Assembly (NCBI GenBank): GCA_033060915.1
Contig: CM065378.1
Coordinates: 14,638,501 to 14,702,500 of the forward strand
Direction of reading: 5' to 3'
DNA from: Euryodendron excelsum
Lineage: Eukaryota > Streptophyta > Magnoliopsida > Ericales > Pentaphylacaceae
DNA length: 64,000 nt
Shown here: positions 28,560 to 47,635 of the stretch, piece by piece
Layout of the letters: the number at the start of each line of letters is the position of its first letter
Numbering within the stretch: position 1 is the stretch's first letter
The notes under the pieces: generated by a model
Told to the model about the DNA's origin: nothing
Databases searched by the model: none
Seen by the model: only the letters and a program-made list of their open reading frames with translations
Made by a program: the position numbers and the translations under genes

Positions 28560-28760
28560 ACAAAAACATAAAAATATGTATTGAATTATGCATGTGCCCC
28601 CGTGCTGACCATCTATGAAGAATGCCCCAAATGTTTCAGCCTCCATCTATGAGTCATCAGGTTATTGACAGCAAGCTTTTCTTCTTGGTAGTTTCGTTTT
28701 CTACTTTACTCTGTAAACAAAAACATTGTGAGAAGCTTTTCAGCCACGGGAGACTCAAAT

Positions 28761-31933
<3,173 letters not shown>

Positions 31934-32209
31934 CCGAAAACTTCAAAAAGAAAGAAGTTGAACGCAGGGCGAAACCATAGGCAATCTCCTTGCTTTAGAG
32001 TCTCGGCTGTCTTTTTTTTGTTTTTTTTTTTTATCTTAGTAAAACAAGAACTCACTTTCTCAATCCATTTGTTGATCTTGTTTGATCCCAAAAAGTATCC
32101 AATACACAGGCATTAGAAGCAAAATGGCACTGGATTTGACCCACTACCAAATTGACCCCCCATTGGTGTCTCACCAAATTCAGGATTGGCTTTGGCATCC
32201 ACCCACCCC

Positions 32210-32465
32210 CACTGAAAAATTATTCTAACGGTTTTGAAATATCACGTCAATCTTGCCCTTATTGCATCTCCACTAAAAATTATTCTAATGGTTTTGGAGT
32301 GTCATGTCAATTTTGTTTTTTTGACGATCGATGTAATGAGTTTTTTGCTAAGTGAATTTCAAACATAACTATCAACCCACTTAAGAGGCGGAGTCTTCTC
32401 ACGATCGAAGTAATGAGTTTTATGCTAGGTGAGTCTCAAACATAACTATCAGATCTACTTAAGAG
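32210..32465. repeat. Two consecutive local tandem duplications
   Basis: The first pair, 32210-32255 and 32270-32315, shares the word AAAATTATTCTAAYGGTTTT and has a 60-bp period. The second pair, about 32323-32387 and 32400-32465, shares ACGATCGA(T/A)GTAATGAG and TCAAACATAACTATCA with a period of about 78 bp. Copies within each pair differ at several positions. Confidence 0.85.
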
Positions 32466-33362
32466 AAAGAGTAAGGGTGATCCAAGAGTAATGAATAATC
32501 ACTTCACCCCCTTGATCTCTAAAAATAGAAAAATGTTATTCTTCAAAAAAAGTTGTACAAAGTATTTATAAAATGATATGTAAATAACATATTTGTAAAT
32601 TAAGAGGCATTATTAGGAATGTTATATTTTGAAGTGCAAGTTTCTCATTTAACCATATCATTTTGTATTGAAATTTTGTATAAATTTTTTGATAGTATAG
32701 CATTACTCATAAGAATATTGTAATGAAAAAGTCTATTCAAATAGAATTTTTATAAATAAAAAAAAAACACCACAAGGATGTAGCAATGATATTTTTAAAA
32801 TTATGTATTTTAGTTTAAAATGAAAGACCTACAAATACCCACATCATTAATTTTTTATATAAAAATTCTATTCGCATAACATGACTATTGTAATTGCGCT
32901 TTTCACTTTTAATATAAGCTCAATGTTTCTTTTATAAAAAAAAAAAAACATGTATTAGATGTATAGGTAGAAGTGAATATTGGGCGGCCTAGTCCGAGCT
33001 CAAGCAAGGTTTGCACAAAAAAAAATTTCTATCGGCCCAAAACCAAATCCCAGACCCCAATTAAAAAATTTAAATTTTCAAATCCACCCATTTAATATAA
33101 AATTTGTTTAACATACAAATTTTTTTTCTGTAAATAATATTAAATAACTTAAAATTTAATTACATATACATATATATAATATTAAAATATATTATTTTTT
33201 TATATATTTTGGCCGAATCAAACTTCAAAGATGATTTTTAAATTCGCTCATTAAATTAATTGAGTTTTAAAAAAATTTTAAGTACTATAATTTTTTGGGC
33301 TTTTTGGCCGTAGCCTCCCTATGCACAGCCCAAAAAGAAATTACAAAGGAATCAGATAATGT

Positions 33363-33372
33363 GCCACGTGGC
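33363..33372. promoter_or_regulatory. Palindromic G-box GCCACGTGGC upstream of copy B
   Basis: Perfect GCCACGTGGC about 165 bp before the copy B start codon. G-boxes bind bZIP and bHLH factors (established). A closely related word, ATGCCACGTGGTGCC, lies at 37208-37222 downstream of copy B in similar flanking sequence. None is seen upstream of copy A. Confidence 0.6.
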
Positions 33373-33536
33373 GCCTTAAAGCACTTAGCCACCCATGTAC
33401 ATCGGCCACACCTATGTACATCCGCTACCAATTATCAAACCTCAAGGCATCAGTCCACTGGTTCCGCCACTGGCCGGGAGTGTTCCGCCACCGGCCGAAG
33501 CAGAAAGTGTTAAAACCTCAAGTGAAGCCCTCAAAT

Positions 33537-36752
<3,216 letters not shown>

Positions 36753-38549
36753 TGTCTGTGCTTCATAGTCTTGGCTGCTCTTTTCTTTAATCTTTGTGAA
36801 ATAAGAACTCACTTTCTGATAAATAGTCATTGAGGGTAATGTTATATAATCAAAAAATTTATACATGAATTTTGTACTAAATGTCGTGTGTGAGTGTGAA
36901 TATTTTATTTTAAGACAAACATCTACTACTATGATTTTAATAGAATTTTCTGTACACTTTTTGTTTTTTCAGAAAGATTAACATTTCACGAAACAAAATG
37001 ACATTGGATTAGTGTCTCAAGTCGAAGGATCAAAATCGGGGCTCGGCCCACTAGCAAAAATTACCATTGGTGGTTGAGGCATTTCTATTTTGTTCACCAA
37101 ACCCAACCTGTAAGAATATTGTACTTGCTTTCTTTATTGTAAAAAAAACATTTAAAATATGGACACTTTTAACCTTTAGCCCACATAGAAATCAATGCCT
37201 AATAATATGCCACGTGGTGCCATAAAAGCAAACTATACATATATATATATGGTTGCAGCGTGGTTGACTTCATGAACGCCGAACAACGATAAGGCTTTTT
37301 GCCTCACTTTAAAGGCTCAACAAAGACAAAAGCTCTGGAAACTGTTTTGAAGTTATAGCACTTTTTTTTTTTAGGTCCAAGAAGTTATAGCACTTGGCAG
37401 TCACTGATTCAATCTCACAGCTACAATCTTAAAGAACAATAACTTAAAAATAAAAGACACAACAACAGTGAACTACTACCATATGGCTACTTTCAAACAA
37501 CTGACAGTCCAAAGATTACAAACTTTGTACTTTTAAGGTTTGGTTGAGTTGTTGAATATGAAGACCAAATTTGGGACTCCTTGTTGGGAGTCTCATAGCC
37601 CAATGCACAAGCAATGCAATTTTGCCGGTAAGCCATTTGGTAGACGGTACTAGATATTTAGGATCAAATATCGTTTGAGTTATGAATATATTCTTGGTTG
37701 GTAGTCCATTAACATTGAAAGCAAATTAGTATATACAACCAATCAGGTTAATCTAGTTCGGAGAGTCTTCTCTTTTTTTGAAAAATCAATGGATTCACAC
37801 CTGTCACAATTAAAAATGCTCAATTGTTGACCTCGGTAATTATGTAAAATTTTTAACAAGATTCGCTCAGTTAAAAAAAAACATGAAGTAGAAACGTACT
37901 TCTTATACAATATTAGCATTACCCGAACATGAGTCTCATACCGATATCGATAACTTTGAACTCTGAAGACAGCAACTACTCAAATGAGCAATTTGTGCTT
38001 AAGTGCTTATCATCTTTCGAATAAATTTACTCGCTAATAATGAGTCCAAATGGCTCTGATTAAAAAAAGAAAAGAAAAGAAAAGAATGGAGCACGTAAAT
38101 ATTTCACAGAAAGCTCTTTCTTTTCAATACAGAGCTCCAAAAAATCACTTGAGAGATGGTCACTGACTGCATGGGGCACTTACCTCCCTGCCCCTGGCAA
38201 TGGAATGTGTGTCTCACGTCCTATGGATGCGCGTGGGGATTAGAGGTAACAACACCTCCCTAGTATGTATCTGTCCTTTTTTTTGTAGTTACGAAATTCC
38301 CAATTTCTTTATGTCAGCGGTCGGGGTTCGGTGATCGGCCTGCCATGTGACTGTTGTGGACTTCTTGTCTCCATGCACAGTTTCATCGTTGATAGTCCAA
38401 AAACATTAGCTGACATGTTTGTTTTCTACATATTGGCCTTCACTTTCCCTATAATGTCACTTGTATCCCAGTCCTACTTCATACCCTTGTCAAATTTCCC
38501 TTTTTTTTTGTGTCCGGCTTTCTTCCTTCCATTGTTCTATATCTTTGAA
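36753..38549. other. Spacer downstream of O-methyltransferase copy B
   Basis: No gene recognised. The first 300 bp or so resemble the DNA after copy A. A G-box-containing segment at 37195-37230 resembles the copy B promoter. The rest is AT-rich without recognisable structure. Confidence 0.6.
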
Positions 38550-38798
38550 CTTGTTTGGAATTTGGGGGAGGAAAGACCTTTTCCCTTCTCTTTTTTTTAT
38601 TCTGCCTAGGAGAGAAAAGGAAGGAGAAAAGGAAATAAAAGAAAGGAAAAAATATAAATCACTCTCTTTCTTTCACTCTCTTATTCCTTTAATTTTTCTT
38701 TTATTTTTTTTTACAAAACCAAACAAGAGAGATAAAATACTTTTCCTTCTTTTTCTCTTTTATTTCTTTTCTCTAGCCTCCCTCAAGTTCCAAATAAG
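38550..38798. mobile_element. MITE with 22-bp terminal inverted repeats
   Basis: The left terminus, CTTGTTTGGAATTTGGGGGA plus GG, matches the reverse complement of the right terminus, CTTATTTGGAACTTGAGGGA plus GG, at 19 of 22 positions. The interior is purine-rich then pyrimidine-rich. It is the clearest copy of a family seen several times in this window. Confidence 0.7.
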
Positions 38799-39439
38799 TT
38801 ATTAGTATATATAAGTCTTTAACACATAAATCCTCTAGTCTTAGAGACAATAATTGTTGGAATGAATCTCTAAAAGTGTTTTTGAAGAGAATGATTAGAG
38901 CTTAGAACCTTATACTAAACTAGGACCCTTGTGTCTCAATGTTGTTGTTAAAGGTGATAATATCCTGGTCGTGAAGATGTGCGTCTCGTAAGTGTTTCTC
39001 CCTTGGATTTATTGTCATTTTCTCTGATATTAAAAACTTAGCTATGGAGTTAGATATGTCCTTTCAATGGTCGGCTCAATCTTCAAGCCAAACAGCTCAT
39101 TAAGTGACAATGGCTTGCAAGCGAAAGTCTCTCCCTGCTCAGGGGTTCTATTACCTTCCACTGAAGCTATCCTTTATCATTTTTTTTTGTCATTCTCCTG
39201 CTTGTATTTAGCTCTTGTTTAACAATTTTTTTCATAAAAAAAAGAAAGTAGGTCGTACCGTTACTTTCTATTATTTGTTAAAGTTTTTTGGTTTTCAAAG
39301 ATAATATCAAAGTTAAAATTGTTGTTTCAATAGTATATCAAAAGATCACTTCATATATATTAAGTTAATTGTGAAAGTAACACTTTCAACTTCGATATTA
39401 ACGTTAGAATAGACTTGTACAAAAATTAGAAAATAATAT

Positions 39440-39655
39440 TAACAGCCTATGTAAAACTTGTGAAAGGAAACAAAAGAGAAAACAAAAAAATTATATATTT
39501 TCTATTACTTAATTTTACAAAATAAATAAATAAAAAACAAGGGAGGAAGAGAGAGTGAGTAATTATATTTTTCCTTTCTTTCCTTTCTTTTTCTCTCATA
39601 GTTACTAGAATCAAAGACCCTTCTCTTTTCTTGCCCAAGGTCCAAACGTGCTGTC
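39440..39655. mobile_element. Probable second copy of the same MITE family upstream of the ELMO gene
   Basis: A block running from AAACTTGTGAAAGGAAAC to CAAGGTCCAAACGTG. Its right end in reverse complement reads CACGTTTGGACCTTGGGC, like the 38550-38798 terminus. It lies about 200-400 bp before the ELMO start codon, so it probably forms part of that promoter. The left terminus is poorly defined. Confidence 0.4.
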
Positions 39656-39738
39656 AAGTAACATGTCGGGGTATTTTCGTCCTTCCGCAATTTAAAACAC
39701 TCACCCTCACCACCAAGGGTCACGAACAAGACGACGAA

Positions 39739-39743
<5 letters not shown>

Positions 39744-39776
<33 letters not shown>
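39744..39776 (+). repeat. (CT)n tract, likely in the ELMO 5' UTR
   Basis: Uninterrupted CT run ending about 70 bp before the ELMO start codon. Pyrimidine-rich CT tracts near transcription starts are common in plant 5' leaders (established); a direct role here is inference. Confidence 0.85.
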
Positions 39777-39781
<5 letters not shown>

Positions 39782-39847
39782 ACAGTGTATGTTGCGAAGG
39801 GATCGAATTTGAAGGTATTGCAGAGGAAGGATAACTTCCCGGTGGCA

Positions 39848-42136
39848 ATGAGCGTTGAGAGGACTCAGGGAAGCTGCGTCGCTATCCGTACGTTCCCTCC
39901 ATCATCGGTCTCCAGATGCGCTCACTCTTCTGCTTCTCCAAGTACTCATTACCTCTCTCTCTCTCTTAATCTATACGTACATATATATATACGTGTCTAT
40001 ATGTTTTATAACTGTATATAAGCGTGGGTGAATCTATGGGATCTGCGAGCTTGATGGTTTGATTGATTCGAACCAGCACGATTTCGATTAGTTGTTTTGC
40101 AAAAAAAGTTTCATTGTAAGCTGATCAATTTTCAGTTTCCATTCCGGATGGCGCAGATACGATACCTTGTGCAGTGTTAGAATCGATTCGACATTGGTTA
40201 TCTTACTCTCTCTGTCTCTCTGTTTTGCTGCGAGGCTTATTTTCAATTGCAAGCAGATGGGGGGTGGTTTTCTCTGCAATCGTATGGTTTCAATAACTTT
40301 TTTTATTCTTAAAAGCATCATCTTTTTTTTATTCTGAGCATATGAGTTTTTACAGTTTTGGAATTTTCTTTTATTTCGAACAAATTCCTCACTTTTTAGT
40401 ACTTTTTCTAGATTTTACTTTTTGGCAATTTCGGGTTACCTCAATAGTTAATTAATTAAGTTATCTGTCATTTTTTCTACTTTTAACAAGCAAAGATAGA
40501 TAGTTGCTTCTTGCTTCTATTTAATCTAATGCAGTTGAAACAACAAATTTAAGTTTTTTTTTTCTCTAGATTAAAATTGGGAAAATGACACTTTTGCAGA
40601 AAGATGATGAGTATTTTCAGTCCAGGTCATGATTCCACCAAATTAGCTGCATTTTGGCGATTAGCATTTACCAGTGTGTTAATATTTCTATTTCAGAAAC
40701 TATTCGAGTAATTCCACTTGCCTACTAAAAAATACAGAGAGAAACTAGAAACTATGCAAGTACCTAAAATTTCAGGCATTGTAAATAGCGAAGGATTTCT
40801 ATCGATCCAAACAGCTTTGTTTCCCTTTACTCCACTTTCTTTTATTTTCAGAATTATTTTCTTGTGTGACACAGCCGACAAACAAATCAAGGATTACTTG
40901 TCTCACAGCCAAATTGATCCTGCACACCATGATGAAGGTGTAACAGGTCCTTAATCACCATGTCTTGTGGTGGTCCTCACCACTTCTGACATGCCATATC
41001 AGAAAATGAATAATTGCTTTTCCCACTAAAATCTGCTTCCCCATTGAATAATGATGTATGTTGTGGGCTATCTTCTTTTTCTTTTTCCTAGTGTTGCACA
41101 AAAGGTCCTAAAATTGATCAAGCAATGATAATTACTTATTAGATAGTCTAACTGATTTAGGAATCCTAGGTTTTAAAGCAAAAGTCAACTGGTTGATTGC
41201 AGATGATGCAGCTTGTGGGACACCAACTCGGATGGGGAAAGGCCTCACTTGTGTTTGCTTCAAGCGCAAGGGAAGTTATGAACGGATTTGCATCAATTTG
41301 ACACCCCTACAGGTGAGCATGAATGATCTCTAACATTTATGCTATGTTTGGATCTAGGATTTATTAAGGAAAGAAAAAGGAGGAATAAAATTAGTTGTAC
41401 TTGTTCATTTTTTATGGGTTTTTGAGTAATGCCTATTCATTTGCTTCTCATGTTGTTGGCCTAAACAAACACAAGCAAGGAATTAAACTTCTATCCTTCA
41501 TTTTCCCTTTCCTTTCTCCCGAGAAATTCTAGAACCAACCAAAGTGTTGAAGTAAGGAAGAGAAAAGAACCTTGGAAATGTTGTTCTTTTGATTTTGTCC
41601 AATTAATTGGCTCTTTGTTTGACAATGAAGAACTGACAATCTTTGAACTATTTAGCATAATATTTGAAATGAAAACCTCTCTCTATCTCTTTTTTTCTCT
41701 TATTTTGAGGAAGGCATAAGAATTGCTACTTCTCCTCAGGCTAAAGATCAAGCAGCATATTTTCTACCTATTTGTGGGGATGCAAAAGAGAGGAGCCAAG
41801 CTGAGGGGCTGTTCTATCTTGACTAGGTTGAATTTGGAGTGATTTTGATCAAGTTTTAATAGAACTTTGCCCATGTTTAGCTTTTGTTGGTTTGATTTTA
41901 GCTCTAGATTGCTCAGAAGCTTATTTTAAACTTTGTCCATTTGAAGGACTCCATCACTAGTGCAATTGTAGATACAATATGTTTCATAGTTTACTGAATT
42001 TTTCTTGTGCCTCACTGAACTTGTAGTTCTTTGCGACTTGTCTTTTGAAGAATTTCTTTGGCTTAGTTTCTCAGGTTATTTTGTGAATATCACTATGAAA
42101 TGCCTACCTCAGCTATTTGGGAGCCCATCAAATGAA

Positions 42137-42177
<41 letters not shown>

Positions 42178-44633
42178 CAGCCACTCTCTCTCTCCATTGG
42201 CCTTGTAAAGAAAACTTTGAGCAGACAGCAAAGTTTGAATACATCAATTTTAGTGTGTTGTTTTGATATATTATATCTATTTGCAATTAACATAACATCC
42301 CCTGTCCACTTGATAGAGTTCCTTCTCAGTTTCTGCTCTGTTGAGAAGCTCTGCCGTTTCTGTCTATACAATTGTACTGTTTACTCATATAAAGTTTGTG
42401 GCATTGGGTTTAAGCCTTAAGGTACATAAGCTTGTAGCTATAAGCAGTTCCTCTAATGAATAGTTATTCCTGATTTAGTGAGTTAGTTATTATGTGACTC
42501 CTTTTCTTCCTTTCTTTATTTCATTCATGAAAAAAAGAGGGAGTATCATTTCATCTATTCCTACTTGCTTTTCTTCTAAAATTCCAGTGTTGAAGAGAAA
42601 AACCCCTTCAGGAAATGAATTTATATGTGATGATGTCAGGGAATATATAGCCATTCCTGCATTTGTCCTTCTGATTCTGTTTATGTTTGCTATGTGATGC
42701 GATATAAAAATTAAATAAATATGTGCAGGAAGAGAGACTAAGAAGGTTAAAGCATCGAATGAAGGTTCACTTTGATGCTTCTAGAGTAGAACATCAGGTG
42801 TGTTTTCTGCCCCTGAATGTGTTGTAAACATTTTTGTTACTTAGTAATAGATTTGTTACAGAGCTCAATACAGAGCATCCAAAGCAGAAATTTCTTATTT
42901 GACCACGTCCAGACGTATGACATAGGACACAATAACCAAACTATTTTCCCAATATCTTTTTCCAAATTTAGATAAATGATTTGTTTGAGTTGCTTGCGAG
43001 ATTTATACAATCACAGGAAGCTTTGAAAGCTCTATGGTCTGCCACATACCCTGGGCAACAGCTCCATGGTTTAGTATCTGATCAATGGAAAGAAATGGGT
43101 TGGCAAGGCAGAGATCCATCAACTGATTTCAGGTTGCTTTTTTGCTTTGTCATCTTTTGGTCCTTTGTTTTATATTTGATTTCCAATATTTTTCTGGCAT
43201 TTTTTTTCTTATTTGTTTGAATTCACGTGTTGAACAGAGGAGCTGGATTCATTTCCTTGGAGAACTTATTGTTTTTTGCCAAGACATTTTCAGTAAGATC
43301 CTAATTTTCCAAGACATACTTTTTCTTCACGACACAACTACTTCTGAGAGGTCCTTTATAAATGACCAACAGGTTTTTGTTTCAAATCATTCAATTTGAC
43401 TGACTGCTCAAAGCTTCACACTAGGAACAGTTCTGTCTAAGTGGGAACGACTGAAGTATAGAGCTGCAGCCCTTTGCTGAAGTGGCTGATCTTTTGCAAC
43501 TATGCAACATATCTAAAACACTATGTTTGTCTAAGTTTTCCTTTTCATTTATTTTTCTGCAGACGTCTTTCCAGCATCTATTGAAAAAGCAAGGAGGCAA
43601 GGGAGCTGCATGGGAATATCCATTTGCTGTTGCTGGTGTAAATATCACATTCATGATCATGCAAATGCTTGATCTAGATGCCAGTAAGGGGAAAATTCTC
43701 TCTTATTCAGAGCATAAAATATTTGATCAACTCAATACAGAAAATGCAAAAAGACAGTAACTCACCCTCTGGGGCCCCTCCCTAAATGTGTATTCTATTG
43801 GTCTTGAGCTAAGCTAAATGAATTCAAAACTCTTCTTCTAATTTTGGCATGGTATTTATTATTATTATCAATTTTTTGTGGGGCTGCTAATGCAAGTGTT
43901 TTCTAATACTTGCAGCAAAACCCAGGACGTTTGTCAGAGCAGTTTTCTTGCAGATATTGTCAGGTAAGATCCTGCAACTGCATCCTTGTAGCCGTTCCAA
44001 ACAATAGAATTTTGTTCTGAAGAGCCTTCCATGACTCTGCTCAAATGTAGGAAAAGATGGTTCGAGGCTAGTTTTGATCTAAACTATTTTCTATAGGACA
44101 CCAGATGTGTTGATGATCTTAGTTTATGTTTCTGCTGCAGCCCTAAATTTCATACACACTCAGCAGATAAAGTTTTCATGGCTTTGAAATTAATTAGAAT
44201 TTTTTGTGCATTTTCAGAAAATGAATGGGCATTCGACTTACTTTACTGTGTGGCTTTCGTGGTTATGGACAAGCAATGGCTCGAGAGAAATGCCACATAC
44301 ATGGAGTTCAATGTGAGTGAATCGCCTTATAATTTATTCTTGGAAGGTCAAATTAACTTGAAGCGAGCTGATTCCACAAAAACATGACTTCTGGCAATCT
44401 AGGGTTCATATGCGAATAGTTTGAGCAAAGAGCTCTTGCTTCATTTTTTCTTTTTTTTTGTGCTTACATGCTCTGGTTTTTCTGTGCTGGGTACTAGTTG
44501 TAGATGGGTAATCCTTAAGTTTTATATTTTGCAGGATGTTTTGAAATCTACTAGGGCTCAGCTTGAGAAGGAACTTCTAATGGATGATGTCCTACAGATC
44601 GAAGACATGCCCTCTTATAGCCTTCTCTGTTAG
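39848..44633 (+). CDS. ELMO/CED-12 domain-containing protein
   Basis: ELMO-domain proteins regulate small GTPases (ELMOD type: Arf GAP activity; plant members also act in pollen aperture formation). Nine exons: 39848-39941, 41203-41312, 42729-42797, 43017-43132, 43238-43292, 43563-43683, 43916-43963, 44218-44312, 44535-44633; 807 bp, 268 aa, consistent phases, a usual length for plant ELMOD proteins. The domain runs from about residue 85: EALKALWSATYPGQQLHGLV, WKEMGWQGRDPSTDFRGAGF, SLENLLFFAKTF, then WEYPFAVAGVNITFMIMQML and ENEWAFDLLYCVAFVVMDKQ. The WQGRDPSTDFRG stretch contains the Arg expected at the GAP-active position of ELMOD proteins. The C-terminus is EDMPSYSLLC. Intron 2 holds a 38-base poly-C run. 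The Met at 39848 is the first ATG of the frame. Confidence 0.92.
42138..42175 (+). repeat. 38-base poly-C homopolymer in ELMO intron 2
   Basis: Thirty-eight consecutive C residues between AATGAAT and AACAGCC. Exceptional in AT-rich plant DNA. It could form i-motif DNA on this strand and G-quadruplex on the other, or its length could be an assembly or polishing artefact. Confidence 0.9.
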
Positions 44634-47600
44634 TTTCAGCCACCCTGAAGCAGTGCATAATCTCTCCCGTCTTTCAGGTGGAAGCCTCCAATTGGTTTAT
44701 TCTTTCCATTACTAATACTCATCTTGACTCCTTTCTCTACAATGGCTTTTAATCTGTTACATTATGCAGTGGCCCAATGGTTGTGTACTGGGAAAGTATT
44801 TAGAGGACACTGACTTTCCCTCGAGAAAGTTGGATGGGAAGGAAGAGTCTTTTTGCTTTTGCTTCTCATCAATTCAGTGTTTGAAAGCTCGGATGTAAGT
44901 CGGATCAGAGGAATGAATTAAAGTCATTATGGAAATTTTTTTGTTTCAGATTTTCCTATTTATGGTTACCAGTACTCAACTGATCAGTACTCCACTGAAA
45001 AATGAAGAATTTCAGGGATCCTTGTTGAATGCGATTTTCATCCTCGTTTAGCCCAAAATCTAATATAAACATTTATGGGAACTCCAAATCTGCTATTCAA
45101 AGACAACACTTTTCTGTTTTTGTTTTATGAAATCCATCGAAATAGTGTTTGACAAATTAGTTTCAGAATCGGTTTTCACTGAAACAGCATTTGATTAACC
45201 AATTTCAAAATTTGTTTTTGAGAAAAATTTAAAAAAAAAAAAAAAAAAGGCACTCCAGTTTTAGGGGGGAAGTGAGTGTCTTAAGTTTTCGGAATTGTTT
45301 TTTCTTTTATAAGAATCCAAAAAACAAGAAGTTCACAATTTTTTATTATTTATTTTTTGGTATGACAACACAAAAAATGAAAACGAAAGCTTAGCCAAAT
45401 TGGGATTCTTCCAACATCTCCACAGTTCTGAAAAATTGGCCAATACCTTTTTCATTCGATGCAAAGAAGTCTCATACGCTAAGAAAACAAGCAAACGAAA
45501 AATTAATCAGTGAACCACCAGACCAGTGATTTTTTTCTTTTTTTTGGGGGGTCTGACACCAGACCAGTGATGAGTGATGACCTAGCATCCACGATCGAAT
45601 CAAAATGTTAACAAAAATTTGACAATAAAACTTACCAATCACCATAATTCCAGAAATTCTAATCAGACACTTGAATTCAAATGAGAAAAAAAATTATGAT
45701 AAATCGAACTTGTGTAAGCAATACATGAGATTGGAGGGTTGCAAACAAAACGAGAGAGAGAGGGCAGCCAAGCTGGCTTTTGTGTGGCCTCGCTGGTCCA
45801 GCGAATGGGTTTTTATGTGGGCCTTTGATTTTATAACCATTTTAATATGCAGATGATAAGTCCCCGGTGACAAAATGGGATTGGGTGTAGATAAACATAC
45901 GATGACGCAATCGCATGATGATCGAGGGTTGACACTACTGGGAGTAATTATTCAGTGCTCTTAGTGCAACCCATGGCCATACCGTGTGTTCTATTAGATT
46001 ATTCAACTCCACCTAGCATAGAGGATCTATGGTGCCTCAAGACACCAAAATTTCTTCACGATTAGTAATATAACCCTTATTTAAACAATATTAAGCAAAT
46101 GGAATCGTTCAATATGATATGAACATTTTCTTTAGTATCCCAATTACTCGCATTCCCCTAAAAATTTTATATATTTATTTTATTTCTGTAGACATGTACA
46201 TATATGTATATATATTGTATAAAGTAGATATTAAGAACTTGATCAATACAAGACCAGATCTAACAAAAAACGTGAAATCCATTTATATTCTGTCTCATAT
46301 CGAATAAAATACTACAGATTAAGCCCACCAAGACCATAATGCTCTGATGACTCTCAGCTTTTTACCCTAAGCATTTTCGTACTAGACGCTATCGTTCTTA
46401 CTCAATGAATCGGTTACTCGCGCTATTATTACTTACAACACTCCTAATATCTTCTTTTCCAATCTCTCTCTCTCCACTAGAATACTGCTCAATTCAGCTA
46501 AAATATACACAAGATGAACTTGGCATGAAAGATTCGTTAATCAATACTAGAATAATGTTTAGAAAAGGTAAACTCTCTTTTTAGAATTGAACCCTTCTTT
46601 AAGAGGCTTCTTGAGAGAAAAAGACTGCTCAATTAAAAGTAGTCCAATTAAAAGGTGAGGGAGGTGGAGGGTTTTGTCAAGGATAAGATGCTATTAATTC
46701 TTAAATCATGGGATGATGATGCCTAATGAAGGTGATATCAAAGCTAGAATGAAAGAATAAATCAAGGAAAAAAGGATAAGAAAAAGATTCAAAATGATGG
46801 GACTGTTGATCCGAAAATCTGGATCCAATCAAATAGGGACACCGTGGAATCAACCATAAAAAGGAAGAAAAAAAAAAAGAAATATTTTCTATGGGTGTGG
46901 TGGCAAACAAGGTGAAAAGTGAGTTGATAGGGCACCAGGGGAAAATCATATAAATTGCAAAGGGTTGATGGTCTGATCTTAAAGGTGACCAATATCTATC
47001 TGATCAAGATTTAGCCATCACAACCTACATGGATTGGACTCTAGACCCCGCTGCTTGTGAAAATTTGCTGTGATCCATTCCCCAGGCAATCAGAACAGGG
47101 TAAAAATATATATACATATATGTATTGAGGTAGAGATCAGCTAGATCAACCTGTAAAGAATTAACCAATTTCCTTTTAGGCATAGATTGCTTAGGAATCA
47201 AGTTCCTGTCAAAGCCTTAAAGGGCTTGTATGGGGCACGAGAATGATGCAGTATAAGCGTTATCATATCATATATGAGAAGGAAACTGCATTTTTACTGA
47301 ATAAATAGAGAGGTAAGTTTTCATTTTAATTTTTCAAATTCAAAATAACTAAAGAGGGAAAGAAAGAACCTGGAAGATCAAAAGAAATGGACAATCCTTG
47401 AACCCAAAGCTTCACCATCACCATCACCAACCTCTGTCAGCCTTAACTTTTAAGCAAATACTAGTAACCAAAGCACCACCACTCTCTCTCTGTGTCTTCT
47501 CTCTCTCTCTCTATCATTAACTTGCTCATACCATAGCACAAACTACACAAGTTTTGGTTGCTTGTGAAGAAGCTTCTCTCTCCCTAGGAGTCTAGGTTTC

Positions 47601-47635
47601 CTTCAGAGCTTCTCCCTTTCCAAAGAAACTATCAG
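44634..47635. other. Spacer between ELMO and MAP65 genes
   Basis: No gene recognised. The first 250 bp are probably ELMO 3' UTR. A poly-A run lies near 45231-45248. The last 200 bp, with CT repeats at about 47480-47512 and CATCACCATCACC, are probably the MAP65 promoter and 5' UTR. Open frames here are short and featureless. Confidence 0.65.

Larger units (their letters stand above)
31934..33536. other. Spacer between the two O-methyltransferase copies
   Basis: Contains two local tandem duplications (32210-32465), AT-rich DNA with no recognisable gene, and the promoter of copy B with a perfect G-box. Its first 100 bp or so resemble the DNA downstream of copy B (GACCCACTACCAAATT versus GGCCCACTAGCAAAAATT), so the duplicated unit extends past the coding region. 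Confidence 0.7.

Noticed and set aside
33414..33536. In-frame N-terminal extension of O-methyltransferase copy B
   Set aside because: The extra 41 residues do not resemble the family N-terminus and copy A has no counterpart; the Met at 33537 aligns with copy A.
38331..38805. Overlapping plus-strand open frames of 92 and 114 codons
   Set aside because: Low-complexity Phe/Ser/Lys-rich translation of a MITE and its flank; no domain.
42093..42371. Minus-strand open frame with a run of glycines (and a proline run on the plus strand)
   Set aside because: It is only the translation of the poly-C tract in the ELMO intron; no other protein-like features.
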